This document shows, in pieces, positions 43,466 to 51,863 of a stretch of DNA of 64,000 bases (its first letter is position 1; every line of letters begins with the position of its first letter). Below the pieces are notes generated by a model. That model did not search any database, was not told the origin of the DNA, and saw only the letters and a list, made by a program, of their open reading frames with translations. Where the stretch lies: positions 548 to 64,547 of the forward strand of contig NZ_LMRS01000045.1 of NCBI RefSeq assembly GCF_001426195.1, read 5' to 3'. The translations under genes and the position numbers were made by a program. Origin of the DNA: Sphingomonas sp. Leaf339. GTDB taxonomy: Bacteria > Pseudomonadota > Alphaproteobacteria > Sphingomonadales > Sphingomonadaceae.

Positions 43466-44768
43466 GGCTCGCCTCCCTCTCTTCGCCGCGGATGCGGGCG
43501 ACGTCGTCGAAGGCAGTGCCATCAAGCGTCGGCGTCTTACCCGTCGCTTCAGCGGCACGGCGTAGGATGACGTCGGCATATTTGGGATCAAGCTCGATGC
43601 CGTAGCCGATGCGGCCGGTCATCTCGGCCGCCACCAGGAGGGTGCCTGATCCACAGAACGGATCAAGGACGATGGCGCCGCGCTTGGAACAGTCGAGTAG
43701 GGCGTCCGCAACAAGCTGCTTGGGCTTAACCGTGCTGTGGTCCGCCAGGTCTTGCATTCGGCCGGCACGGAATGTATTAGCGCCAGGATAGACCCAGACG
43801 TTGCTGCGGTGGCGTCCGCCTTCGCCTAGTCCGAAGTTGTTGATGTGCTTACCCGGCAGTACTTTATAAGCATAGATCAGCTCGTGACCCGATCTATAAA
43901 AGGTGCCCATCCCGGCGTTTGTCTTTGACCAGACAATAAGGTTCTTCAATTCGTGAAAAACACCTTGCGCGGCATCGACCAAATAAGGCGCGGCGCGCCA
44001 GTCGGTGCACACGAAGGCAATGGCGCCTGACACGACATGGCGGGCAATTTGCTTGAACGCCGGCCGCAGCAACGTCTGGCCAAACTCGCCCAGCGAAGTC
44101 TCGCCTGCACCCATAACGAAGTTCTCGTGTTTGACCTGGCCCAAGCCTGACACGTTGCCGGCGATGGCACAGCCATACGGCGGATCGGTAAAGACCAGCT
44201 GCGCACGCTCGCCGGCCATCAGCACCTCGTATGCGGCACCGTCGCGGGCATCGCCAACATATAGCCGATGCTTGCCGATCTGCCACAGGTCCCCGACCCG
44301 GCACACCGGCGGCTCCGCACCAGGCAGATGAACATCGTCATCGACTGACTGGTCGCCAGCTTCAAACGACAACAGCGTGTCGATTTCCAGCGTGTCGAAG
44401 CCAGTGAGCTCAACGTCAAACCCGATTTCGATAAGCCCCTGCAGTTCGGTACGCAGCAGCGCCTTGCTCCAGGTCGCTTCTTCGGCAAGGCGATTGTCCA
44501 TCAGAACATAAGCTGCCTTCTGGGCGTCGCTCATGTGGGACAGCATCACGGTGGGAACCTCGTCCACGCCGAGTGCAATGGCTGCCGCCAGGCGGCCGCT
44601 CCCGCACAGGACCATGCCGTGCTGGTCGACGATGAGCGGGTTCACCCAGCCGAACTCGACGATGCTCTTTTTGAGCTTCTCGATCTGCTTTTTGGAATGC
44701 TGGCGTGCGCCGCTCTTGTACGGCTGCAGCGACAACGTCGCTGCGTAGGTGATTCTGATACCTGACAT
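43458..44768 (-). CDS. DNA methyltransferase with N-terminal ParB-like domain
   Basis: This 436-residue protein has an N-terminal ParB/sulfiredoxin-type domain (about residues 5-100: LQPYKSGARQHSKKQIEKLKKSI, VLCGSGRLAAAIALG) and a C-terminal N6-adenine/N4-cytosine methyltransferase with catalytic DPPYG (about residue 195) before the SAM-binding DPFCGSGTLL (about residue 380), the beta-class order. This ParB-Mtase fusion is common in alphaproteobacterial prophages and acts as an orphan methylase. ATG 44768 with AGGA upstream is preferred to a GTG at 44786. First gene of the MTase-DUF5681-terminase operon. Confidence 0.9.
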   Translation of the reverse strand: MSGIRITYAATLSLQPYKSGARQHSKKQIEKLKKSIVEFGWVNPLIVDQHGMVLCGSGRLAAAIALGVDEVPTVMLSHMSDAQKAAYVLMDNRLAEEATWSKALLRTELQGLIEIGFDVELTGFDTLEIDTLLSFEAGDQSVDDDVHLPGAEPPVCRVGDLWQIGKHRLYVGDARDGAAYEVLMAGERAQLVFTDPPYGCAIAGNVSGLGQVKHENFVMGAGETSLGEFGQTLLRPAFKQIARHVVSGAIAFVCTDWRAAPYLVDAAQGVFHELKNLIVWSKTNAGMGTFYRSGHELIYAYKVLPGKHINNFGLGEGGRHRSNVWVYPGANTFRAGRMQDLADHSTVKPKQLVADALLDCSKRGAIVLDPFCGSGTLLVAAEMTGRIGYGIELDPKYADVILRRAAEATGKTPTLDGTAFDDVARIRGEEREASRG

Positions 44769-45258
44769 CTTACAAATCCTAATCACGATAACTCAGCGCA
44801 CGCGGAATGCGTGCGCCACTCGGTCCGTGGTGGGGATTTGCGCCTCGATGTCCGAGGTCACAGCAGACGCTGCCTGGTGACAGTCGCCGTGGAACCTGTT
44901 TAGCCGCATCGGCTGCTGCGAGCAAGATTGTTCGCGCAAACGTCACGGGCGCGCTGCAATCAGACGACACGATTCCCAGCAACCTTGGATATGGAAAAAG
45001 CCGGTCGACGTGGCGGTCGCCGGGCATCCGAAGCACGGGGTCAGCCCGCGAGAAGCGGCAGAATGCTCGATATTCCCACTACTTTCCCATCAACGTGGGA
45101 ACGGTACTGCCGCCGAAGCCGACGGAGAAAAGCGGCGGAAATGGGCACCACGAAAGGCTGGCAGGGTTCTCTGCGGTACCAAGGGGAAGCGAGAATGGCG
45201 CAGAAAAGCGCGGTTTTCAGGGGAACCGTGGTGCTTCTCTCGTAAATGTCAGACTAAG
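44769..45258. other. Promoter-side spacer between prophage-like module and tRNA-Ser
   Basis: About 490 bp with no recognised gene; it must contain the promoter of the methyltransferase operon. No integrase gene or obvious repeat of the tRNA 3' end was spotted by eye. Confidence 0.45.
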
Positions 45259-45349
45259 TGGCGGAGCGGGAGGGATTCGAACCCTCGATACGCTTTTGGC
45301 GTATACTCACTTTCCAGGCGAGCGCCTTCGACCACTCGGCCACCGCTCC
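45259..45349 (-). tRNA. tRNA-Ser (anticodon GGA)
   Basis: The minus strand reads GGAGCGG at the acceptor 5' side, a serine-type D arm (GGCCGAGTGGTCGAAGG), anticodon loop CTGGAAA with anticodon GGA, a long variable arm, TTCGAATC in the T loop and CCGCTCCGCCA at the 3' end, with CCA encoded. The long variable arm and sequence fix it as tRNA-Ser. It forms the border between the mobile island and ordinary chromosome and is a typical integration target. Confidence 0.95.
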
Positions 45350-45436
45350 GCATGCTCTGGAAGGGGCGGCACTAGGCGGGAGTGGACGGCGGCGCAAGAC
45401 ATTGCGTGCGGATGATCGCTCGGGCACGTTAAAGCG

Positions 45437-46315
45437 ATGATGATCACGCTTGTTCTTGCCGGCTTGATTCAGGCCGCTTCCGCCCCTGCCGCACCTGCGC
45501 CCGCCGCTTCGGTGTCCGATCCGCTGCCCGAGGACTGGGTGGCAATTCCCGATGACGAGGTGATGGTGGTCACACTGGCGGGCGGTGGCACCGTGGCGGT
45601 TCGGCTCGCGCCGGCCTCTGCGCCGGTGCATGTCGACAATATTCGCCGGCTGGCGGCGGCGCGGTGGTGGGATGCGGGGGCCAGCGTGTACCGGGTGCAG
45701 GACAATTACGTGGCGCAATGGGGTGATGCGACCGAGAAGAAGCCGTTGCCGCCCGGCATCGTCGCCAATCCACCCGCCGAATATGACCATGCCGGCACGA
45801 CCGCGGTGGCGAAGCTGACGAAGCCGGACCCCTATGCACCATGGGCCGGATACAGCCGCGACGGGTGGCCGCTGGCGGGCAATGCGACCACCGAATGGGT
45901 GCCGCATTGTTATGGCATGGTCGGCGTCGCCCGCGATCTGGCGCCGAGCACCGGCAGCGGCGGCGACCTGTATGCGGCGATCGGCCATGGTCCCCGCGCG
46001 CTCGACCGCAACGTGGCGATCGTCGGCCGGGTGGTCGAGGGGATCGAGCGGCTGTCGGCCCTGCCGCGCGGGACGGGCGATCTAGGCTTCTACAAGACGC
46101 CGGGCGAGCAGGTGGCGATCACGTCGGTTCGGCTGGCGAGCGAAATACCGGCGGCCGAGCGGCCCCGGTTTCAGTATCGCCGCACCGACAATCCGCGCTT
46201 CACCACCTGGATCACCACACGGGAGAACCGGGCGCCGCCGTTCTTCGTCGTGCCGGCGGGCGGGGCGGACATCTGCAACGCCTTGCCCCCGGTACGCCGC
46301 GCGCCGGCTGGCTGA
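45437..46315 (+). CDS. Cyclophilin-type peptidyl-prolyl isomerase, exported
   Basis: This 292-residue protein has a short N-terminal signal segment followed by an Ala/Pro-rich stretch. The cyclophilin-like fold is visible in TVAVRLAPASAPVHVDNIRRLAAARWWDAGASVYRVQDNYVAQWGD (about residues 50-95), YGMVGVARDL, GSGGDLYAAIGHGPRALDRNVAIVGRVVEGIERL. Several canonical active-site residues differ (YRVQDNYVAQWGD for the usual HRV..F..QGGD), so isomerase activity is not certain. Expected to act in the periplasm on protein folding. It is the first chromosomal gene past the tRNA. Confidence 0.85.
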   Translation: MMITLVLAGLIQAASAPAAPAPAASVSDPLPEDWVAIPDDEVMVVTLAGGGTVAVRLAPASAPVHVDNIRRLAAARWWDAGASVYRVQDNYVAQWGDATEKKPLPPGIVANPPAEYDHAGTTAVAKLTKPDPYAPWAGYSRDGWPLAGNATTEWVPHCYGMVGVARDLAPSTGSGGDLYAAIGHGPRALDRNVAIVGRVVEGIERLSALPRGTGDLGFYKTPGEQVAITSVRLASEIPAAERPRFQYRRTDNPRFTTWITTRENRAPPFFVVPAGGADICNALPPVRRAPAG

Positions 46316-46329
46316 GCGCCGCGCGCTGG

Positions 46330-46632
46330 TCACTTCAACAGCTTTGGCGCCTCGCGCGCGATCACGTCGCGGACCTTGCCCGCGAACAGGCCGAGGAAGC
46401 CGGGCAGATCGACGACCGCGTGCACCTTGTCCTCGAACACCGTGGCGCTCGACGCGATCGTCTGGCCCATCGCCGAGACGGTGAAGTGCATCGTGTCACC
46501 CTCCCAGCGATGATCGACATGGCCGCCGCCGGGGATCTTTTCGGTGATCCGGGTGATGCCGCCGTCCAGCCGCTGGCGGACGCCGGCCTTTCCGAGACTA
46601 TGCGGGATATCGAGTTCGATAGGCTGGCCCAT
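46330..46632 (-). CDS. Polyhydroxyalkanoic-acid-system family protein
   Basis: This 100-residue protein starts at ATG 46632 after AAGGA. It matches the small PHA-granule-associated family: IDIPHSLG-like start (ELDIPHSLGKAGVRQRLDGGI), WEGDTMHFTVSAMGQTI and VDLPGFLGLFAGKVRDVI. Function in the family is poorly defined. It follows the VOC gene by 2 nt and is probably in its operon. Confidence 0.8.
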   Translation of the reverse strand: MGQPIELDIPHSLGKAGVRQRLDGGITRITEKIPGGGHVDHRWEGDTMHFTVSAMGQTIASSATVFEDKVHAVVDLPGFLGLFAGKVRDVIAREAPKLLK

Positions 46633-46634
46633 GG

Positions 46635-47057
46635 TCAATCCTTGGCGAAGAGGGAGGCGTCGTCGGCGAACGCCTTGAACTCCAGCGCGTTGCCGCTGGG
46701 GTCGTAAAAGAACATCGTCGCCTGCTCGCCGGTCTGCCCCTTGAAGCGGACATGGGGTTCGATGCCGAACGAGATGCCAGCCGTGCGAACGCGGTCGGCC
46801 ATCGCCTCCCAGTCGGGCATCGTCAGCACGACGCCGAAATGCGGCACCGGCACATGATGGCCATCGACCCCGTTCTCGACCGCGACGGGCTTGGCCGCCG
46901 GATCGAGGTGCGCGACGATCTGGTGCCCGCCCAGATCGAAATCGATCCACTGGTCGCTCGACCGCCCCTCCGCGCAGCCCAGCACATCGCCGTAGAAGGC
47001 ACGCGCGGCAGCGAGATCGTGGACGGGAAAGGCGAGATGGAAGGGGCGCAGGGTCAT
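46635..47057 (-). CDS. VOC (glyoxalase/dioxygenase-fold) family protein
   Basis: This 140-residue protein has a vicinal oxygen chelate fold: [23 protein letters not shown] at the start, [10 protein letters not shown] in the middle and [16 protein letters not shown] near the end, supplying probable metal ligands (His and Glu). It could be a dioxygenase, isomerase or resistance protein; the substrate is unknown. First gene of a two-gene unit with the PHA-system protein. Confidence 0.88.
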   Translation of the reverse strand: MTLRPFHLAFPVHDLAAARAFYGDVLGCAEGRSSDQWIDFDLGGHQIVAHLDPAAKPVAVENGVDGHHVPVPHFGVVLTMPDWEAMADRVRTAGISFGIEPHVRFKGQTGEQATMFFYDPSGNALEFKAFADDASLFAKD

Positions 47058-47371
47058 GTTGCGGGTTCTATCCTGAGTGCCGCGATCGTGGAAGCGGCGC
47101 CGTGGCGATCGGAAAGTTAGGCTAAAGTTAGGCCTAAACCGTCCCTATTTTCCTCCCCGGCAGGAGGACGATGGAAGCGGCAATGGAAAAGAGCGGCGTC
47201 GGTGGCGGGTATAGCCGCATCGCTAGCTGTAGGACAGCATTCGCGGCGAACAGGCGGTAGGATCGGCCGGACGACGCCTTCCTCATACCGTCACGAACGC
47301 CGTCGTTTCCGGTCAGCGATCGTTCATTGGGCGGGCGAGAGGATGCGTGTCGAAACGCAGGGGAGCAGGCG
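47058..47371. other. Divergent intergenic region
   Basis: The 314 bp between the VOC gene and the small exported protein contain promoters for both directions but no recognised gene; overlapping open frames look non-coding. Confidence 0.5.
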
Positions 47372-47776
47372 ATGCGGTGGCTGGCGATAGGGTTCACGTT
47401 GTTGTCGCTGTCGGTCGAGGCGCAGGCCCAGTTCAAGCAGCATAGCCTGCCGGGCGATCGCCCGCCGCCGAACAGTTGGTCGTCGCCACGATTACCGGTG
47501 GAGCGCGCGGCTGGTCCGACGATCAACGACGAGGTCGCTGACGTCCGCCAGCGGGTGGACACGGCGCGTGACAACGGCGCGCTATCCAAACGGGAGGCGC
47601 GCGGCCTTCGCCGGGAAACCGCGTCGGTCGGCCTGCTGGCCAGCATGTATGGCGAAAACGGTCTGTCCGATGCCGAACGTCGCGAACTGGACGGCCGGAT
47701 GCAGGTGGTGCGCGACAATGTGGTTATCACCCGCACCCGCGCCTTTGATAAAAATAACGGCAGCCGGGGCCGGTAA
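47372..47776 (+). CDS. Small exported hypothetical protein
   Basis: This 134-residue protein has a signal peptide (MRWLAIGFTLLSLSVEAQAQ) after a ggggagcagg ribosome-binding site. The mature part is charged and helical (NDEVADVRQRVDTARDNGALSKREARGLRRETASVGLLASMYG, then ERRELDGRMQVVRDNV), a layout seen in small sphingomonad periplasmic proteins of unknown role. No family name can be given. A hairpin spans its stop codon. Confidence 0.75.
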   Translation: MRWLAIGFTLLSLSVEAQAQFKQHSLPGDRPPPNSWSSPRLPVERAAGPTINDEVADVRQRVDTARDNGALSKREARGLRRETASVGLLASMYGENGLSDAERRELDGRMQVVRDNVVITRTRAFDKNNGSRGR

Positions 47777-47788
47777 GCCACCGGCCCC
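47766..47788. terminator. GC-rich hairpin between convergent genes
   Basis: GGGGCCGGT (47766-47774) pairs perfectly with ACCGGCCCC (47780-47788) around the stop codon of the exported protein and before the end of the alcohol dehydrogenase. A T-run follows only on the minus strand and at some distance, so it is a weak terminator candidate. Confidence 0.4.
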
Positions 47789-47799
47789 GTCCGTCTGGA

Positions 47800-48852
47800 T
47801 CACGCCGCCAGCGACGCCGTGTCGATGACGAAGCGGTACTTCACGTCGCTCTTCTGCATGCGATTATACGCCTCGTCGATCTTCTGGATCGGGATCATCT
47901 CGATCGTCGAGACGATGTCGTTGGCCGCGCAAAAATCGAGCATCTCTTGCGTTTCGGCGATGCCGCCGATCAGCGAACCGGCAATCTGGCGACGCTGGAA
48001 GATCAGCGCGCCGACGTTGGGCGAGGGATGCGGCTGATCCGGCACGCCGACCAGCACCAGCGTGCCATCACGCTTCAACAGGGCGGTAAACGCGTCGAGC
48101 AGGTGGCTGGCCGCCACCGTATCCAGGATCATGTCGAAGCTGTTGGCGTGCGCCGCCATCTCGTCCTCGTTGCGCGATACCACGACCTCGTCCGCGCCGA
48201 GATCGAGCGCGTCCTGGCGCTTCGATTCCGACGTGGTGAAGGCGACGACGTGCGCGCCCAGCGCATGGGCGATCTTCACGCCCATATGGCCGAGGCCGCC
48301 GATCCCGACGATGCCGACCTTCTTGCCCGGCCCCGCGCCCCAGTGCTTCAGCGGCGAATAGGTGGTGATCCCCGCGCAGAGCAGCGGCGCGACGGCGGCG
48401 AGCTGTTCGGCGGGGTGGCTGATCCGCAACACGAACTTTTCGTCGACGACGATCTGCTGCGAATAGCCGCCGAGCGTGTGGCCGGGCGTGTCCTCGGTCG
48501 GTGAGTTGTACGTCAGCGTGAAGCCGTTCTCGCAATATTGCTCCAGCCCCTCGTCGCACGATCCGCAATGCTGGCAGCTATCGACCAGACAGCCGACGCC
48601 GACGGTATCGCCCACCTTGAAGCCCGATACACCGTCACCGACCGCGGTGACGTGGCCGACGATCTCGTGACCCGGTACGCAGGGATACAGCGTGCCTTCC
48701 CATTCGGCGCGGACCTGATGCAGGTCAGAGTGGCAGACGCCGCAATAGGCGATGTCGATCTGCACGTCGGTGGCACCGGGCGCACGCCGTTCGATCTCGA
48801 TCGACTCTAGCGGACGGTCGGCGGCGTGCGCGCCATAGGCTTTGATCGCCAT
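47800..48852 (-). CDS. Zinc-dependent alcohol/aldehyde dehydrogenase (YahK/CAD type)
   Basis: This 350-residue medium-chain dehydrogenase has catalytic zinc ligands in YCGVCHSDLHQ (Cys, about residue 38) and PGHEIVG (His, Glu), structural zinc Cys in CQHCGSCDEGLEQYCENG and the cofactor motif VGIVGIGGLGHMGVKIAHALG (about residues 178-198). The group is YahK/Ahr/cinnamyl-alcohol dehydrogenase-like, usually NADPH-linked reduction of a broad range of aldehydes. ATG 48852 follows AAGGAAA; a much longer open frame upstream is Arg-rich noise. Divergent from lnt. Confidence 0.92.
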   Translation of the reverse strand: MAIKAYGAHAADRPLESIEIERRAPGATDVQIDIAYCGVCHSDLHQVRAEWEGTLYPCVPGHEIVGHVTAVGDGVSGFKVGDTVGVGCLVDSCQHCGSCDEGLEQYCENGFTLTYNSPTEDTPGHTLGGYSQQIVVDEKFVLRISHPAEQLAAVAPLLCAGITTYSPLKHWGAGPGKKVGIVGIGGLGHMGVKIAHALGAHVVAFTTSESKRQDALDLGADEVVVSRNEDEMAAHANSFDMILDTVAASHLLDAFTALLKRDGTLVLVGVPDQPHPSPNVGALIFQRRQIAGSLIGGIAETQEMLDFCAANDIVSTIEMIPIQKIDEAYNRMQKSDVKYRFVIDTASLAA

Positions 48853-49005
48853 GGAGGTTTCCTTGGATATGATAGGGGGACCGCGGACGACGCGGCATGA
48901 CGGCAGAATGATCGGCGGCGCAAAGATATCCCTGTGCCCTTTCGGCAATCGGGCGATGCGGCGGCAAGGATTGCGGCAAAGGGCGCGCCGACCCATAGCA
49001 CGAGG

Positions 49006-50556
49006 ATGAATCGTTACCCTGCTCTTGGTCCTGCCCTGGGTCCCGCGCTGTCCTGCATCCTGCTCGGCGCGGTGGCCGCCTGTGGCTTCGCGCCGCTGGA
49101 CCTGTGGCCGCTGACCCTGATCTGCGTGGCCGCGTGGATGGCGCTGATCCATGCCGCGCCGACGTTCCGCACCGCCCTGTCGCGCGGCTGGCTGTTCGGG
49201 CTGGGTCATTTCACCGTCAACAACAACTGGTTCCAGCACGCGTTCGACTTTCAGGACGCGATGCCGCCGGTGCTGGGCTATTTCGCGGCGGTCGCGCTGG
49301 CGCTGTATCTGGCGGTGTATCCGATGATGGCGGCGGGGATCGCGTGGCGTCTGCGCGGGCGGGCGCCGGATGCGGCGTATGTCCTGTTCTTCGCCGCCGC
49401 GTGGATCGCGACCGAATATCTGCGGGCGGTGATCTTTACCGGTTATGCGTGGGACCCGATCAGCGTCGTCTGGTTGCCCGTCATCGGCGTCGCGCGGCTG
49501 TCGGCGTGGGTCGGCACCTATGCGCTGTCGGGGTTGACGATCGTCGCGGCGGGCGCGCTGCTGCACCTCGCGCGGCGGCGCTGGACGTTGCCGGCGCTGG
49601 CGGGCGGTGTAACCGGCCTAGCCGCGCTGTCGGCATTGTGGACGAACGCGCCCGATGCGGCGCCCGGCACACCGCTGGTCCGCGTTGTGCAGCCCAATAT
49701 CGGCAACGAGGAACGCGGCGAGGCCGGCGGCGAACTGGCGCTTGCCAGGCTGATCCGGCTGTCCGGCGCCCCCGGCGCCATCCCCCGGCTGGTCGTGTGG
49801 CCGGAGGGGCTGGTGCAGGATCTGCTGGAGGATAACTATCCGTCTTACGTCTATGCCGGCCACTGGCCCGAGGAGACGCGGGCGCGGATTGCCCGCACCC
49901 TCGGCCCCCGCGACTTGTTGATGACGAACGCGATCACGCTGGCCTTCAACCCCAATGACGGGATTGCCGGTGCGGGCAATTCGGTGCTGGCGATCACCGC
50001 CGACCGCCGCATCGTCGCGCGGTATGACAAGGCGCATCTGGTTCCGTTCGGGGAGTATCTGCCGCTGCCGGCGCTGCTCAGGCCGTTGGGCATGGCCCGG
50101 CTGGTTCCCGGCGATATCGATTTCACGCCCGGCCCCGGCCCGCGCGCGATCGACTGGCGCGGCTTTGGCCCGATCGGCATCCAGGTCTGCTACGAGATCG
50201 TCTTTTCGGGCGAGGTCGTCGATCGCGCGCATCGGCCACGCGTGCTGTTCAACCCGTCGAACGACGCGTGGTTCGGTCGCTGGGGACCGCCACAGCATCT
50301 GGCGCAGGCGCGGATGCGCGCGATCGAGGAGGGGTTGCCGATCATCCGATCGACCCCCACCGGCATCTCCGCGATCATCGCCGCCGATGGCCGCCTGATC
50401 GCCACCGTGCCGCACGAAACCGCCGGCGCGATCGAACGGCCGATCCCGCCCGCCCTGCCCGCTACCCTGTTCGCGCGCATCGGCAATGCGATGGCGGCGG
50501 TCGTCGCGATCGGTCTGTTCGCGGTCGGCGTTGCCATCCGACGTCGCGGACGATAA
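49006..50556 (+). CDS. lnt: Apolipoprotein N-acyltransferase
   Basis: This 516-residue inner-membrane enzyme adds the third acyl chain to lipoproteins. It has several N-terminal membrane segments (to about residue 205), then a nitrilase-like periplasmic domain with the catalytic Glu in [10 protein letters not shown], Lys in [12 protein letters not shown] and Cys in [11 protein letters not shown], and a final membrane segment. ATG 49006 with gagg upstream gives the family's normal length; a longer frame from 48934 adds a non-family tail. It is followed by metK 40 bp later. Confidence 0.93.
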   Translation: MNRYPALGPALGPALSCILLGAVAACGFAPLDLWPLTLICVAAWMALIHAAPTFRTALSRGWLFGLGHFTVNNNWFQHAFDFQDAMPPVLGYFAAVALALYLAVYPMMAAGIAWRLRGRAPDAAYVLFFAAAWIATEYLRAVIFTGYAWDPISVVWLPVIGVARLSAWVGTYALSGLTIVAAGALLHLARRRWTLPALAGGVTGLAALSALWTNAPDAAPGTPLVRVVQPNIGNEERGEAGGELALARLIRLSGAPGAIPRLVVWPEGLVQDLLEDNYPSYVYAGHWPEETRARIARTLGPRDLLMTNAITLAFNPNDGIAGAGNSVLAITADRRIVARYDKAHLVPFGEYLPLPALLRPLGMARLVPGDIDFTPGPGPRAIDWRGFGPIGIQVCYEIVFSGEVVDRAHRPRVLFNPSNDAWFGRWGPPQHLAQARMRAIEEGLPIIRSTPTGISAIIAADGRLIATVPHETAGAIERPIPPALPATLFARIGNAMAAVVAIGLFAVGVAIRRRGR

Positions 50557-50561
50557 AGGAC

Positions 50562-50581
50562 ATATAAAGCTATCTTTATAT
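50562..50581. promoter_or_regulatory. Palindrome upstream of metK, candidate operator
   Basis: ATATAAAG (50562-50569) and CTTTATAT (50574-50581) form a perfect 8-bp inverted repeat with a 4-nt spacer, 15 bp before the metK ATG and just after the lnt stop. In this GC-rich DNA such an AT palindrome stands out. ArsR-type regulators of methionine and SAM metabolism use similar AT-rich palindromes in proteobacteria, so a SAM-linked repressor site is suggested. Confidence 0.6.
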
Positions 50582-50596
50582 CGTTATGAGGCACTG

Positions 50597-51802
50597 ATGC
50601 GCTCTTCCTTCATCTTCACCTCCGAATCCGTTTCCGAGGGCCATCCCGACAAGGTCGCCGACCAGATCAGCGATTCGATCGTCGACCTGTTCCTGTCCAA
50701 GGACCCCGAGGCACGCGTCGCGTGCGAAACGCTGACGACGACGCAGTTCGTCGTCCTCGCCGGTGAAATCCGGGGCAAGGGCATCATGGACGCCGACGGC
50801 AACTGGGCCGAGGGCGTGCAGGACGAGATCGAGGCGGCCGTCCGTGCAACCGTGAAGCGGATCGGCTACGAACAGTCCGGCTTCCACTGGCAGACGTTCC
50901 GATTCGAGAACAACCTGCACCCGCAGTCCGCGCACATCGCGATGGGTGTGGACGAGAGCGGCAACAAGGACGAGGGTGCCGGCGATCAGGGCATCATGTT
51001 CGGTTACGCCACCGACGAGACGCCCGGTCTGATGCCCGCCACGCTGTACTACAGCCACAAGATCCTGGAGCGGATGGCCGCCGATCGCCATTCCGGCGCC
51101 GCGCCGTTCCTGGAGCCCGACGCCAAGAGCCAGGTGACGCTGCAGTACGAGAACGAGGTGCCCGTCCGCGCCACCGCGCTCGTCGTGTCGACCCAGCATT
51201 CCGCCGACCTGTCGAACGACGCCGGTCAGGCGAAACTGCGCGAGTATGTGAAGGGCGTGTTCGCCGACATCCTGCCCGACGGCTGGTTGCCGGCCGAGGA
51301 CAAGATCTACGTCAACCCGACCGGCCTGTTCGAGATCGGCGGCCCTGACGGCGACGCCGGCGTCACCGGCCGCAAGATCATCGTCGACACCTATGGCGGC
51401 GCCGCCCCGCACGGTGGCGGCGCGTTCAGCGGCAAGGACCCGACCAAGGTCGATCGCTCGGCCGCCTATGTCGCGCGCTATCTGGCCAAGAACGTCGTCG
51501 CCGCCGGCCTTGCCCGTCGCGTCACGATCCAGCTGTCCTATGCCATCGGCATCGCCGAGCCGCTGAGCGTGTATGTCGACACCCACGGCACCGGCACGGT
51601 GGACGAGGCGAAGCTGGAGGCGATCCTGCCGCAGCTGGTCCGCCTGACGCCCAAGGGTATTCGCGAACACCTGAAGCTGAACGCGCCGATTTATTCCAAG
51701 ACCGCCGCCTATGGTCACTTCGGCCGCGATCCTGAGGGCGATCTGTTCACCTGGGAAAAGACCGATCTGGTCGACCGGCTGAAGGCCGCCGTCGCCGCAT
51801 AA
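50597..51802 (+). CDS. metK: S-adenosylmethionine synthetase
   Basis: This 401-residue enzyme makes SAM from methionine and ATP. Signature segments are [14 protein letters not shown] (ATP, residues about 11-24), [14 protein letters not shown] (hexapeptide region, about 133) and [19 protein letters not shown] (nonapeptide region). ATG 50597 was chosen as the family start; the upstream frame belongs to another reading of lnt. The 5' spacer holds only the palindrome, with no room for a known SAM riboswitch. A terminator follows the gene. Confidence 0.97.
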   Translation: MRSSFIFTSESVSEGHPDKVADQISDSIVDLFLSKDPEARVACETLTTTQFVVLAGEIRGKGIMDADGNWAEGVQDEIEAAVRATVKRIGYEQSGFHWQTFRFENNLHPQSAHIAMGVDESGNKDEGAGDQGIMFGYATDETPGLMPATLYYSHKILERMAADRHSGAAPFLEPDAKSQVTLQYENEVPVRATALVVSTQHSADLSNDAGQAKLREYVKGVFADILPDGWLPAEDKIYVNPTGLFEIGGPDGDAGVTGRKIIVDTYGGAAPHGGGAFSGKDPTKVDRSAAYVARYLAKNVVAAGLARRVTIQLSYAIGIAEPLSVYVDTHGTGTVDEAKLEAILPQLVRLTPKGIREHLKLNAPIYSKTAAYGHFGRDPEGDLFTWEKTDLVDRLKAAVAA

Positions 51803-51831
51803 GCGCTTGAACAGACGGACCGAATGATCTT

Positions 51832-51862
51832 AGCCTCCCCCGATCACCGGGGGAGGCTTTTT
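51832..51862 (+). terminator. Intrinsic terminator after metK
   Basis: AGCCTCCCCC (51832-51841) pairs with GGGGGAGGCT (51849-51858) around a 7-nt loop, followed by TTTTT. It is a strong rho-independent terminator. Its right arm contains the GGGGGAGG that also serves as ribosome-binding site of the gene whose ATG is at 51864. Confidence 0.9.
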
Positions 51863-51863
51863 C

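Noticed and set aside
44769..45349. Phage attachment-site duplication at tRNA-Ser
   Set aside because: No second copy of the tRNA 3' end and no integrase gene were found by eye in the island; a repeat search would be needed to decide.
47800..49566. 588-codon frame containing the alcohol dehydrogenase
   Set aside because: The first ~238 codons are Arg/Gln-rich noise antisense to lnt; the real gene starts at 48852 with a ribosome-binding site.
50557..50596. SAM-sensing riboswitch before metK
   Set aside because: Only 40 nt separate the lnt stop and metK start, too short for known SAM riboswitches; the palindrome looks like a protein site.
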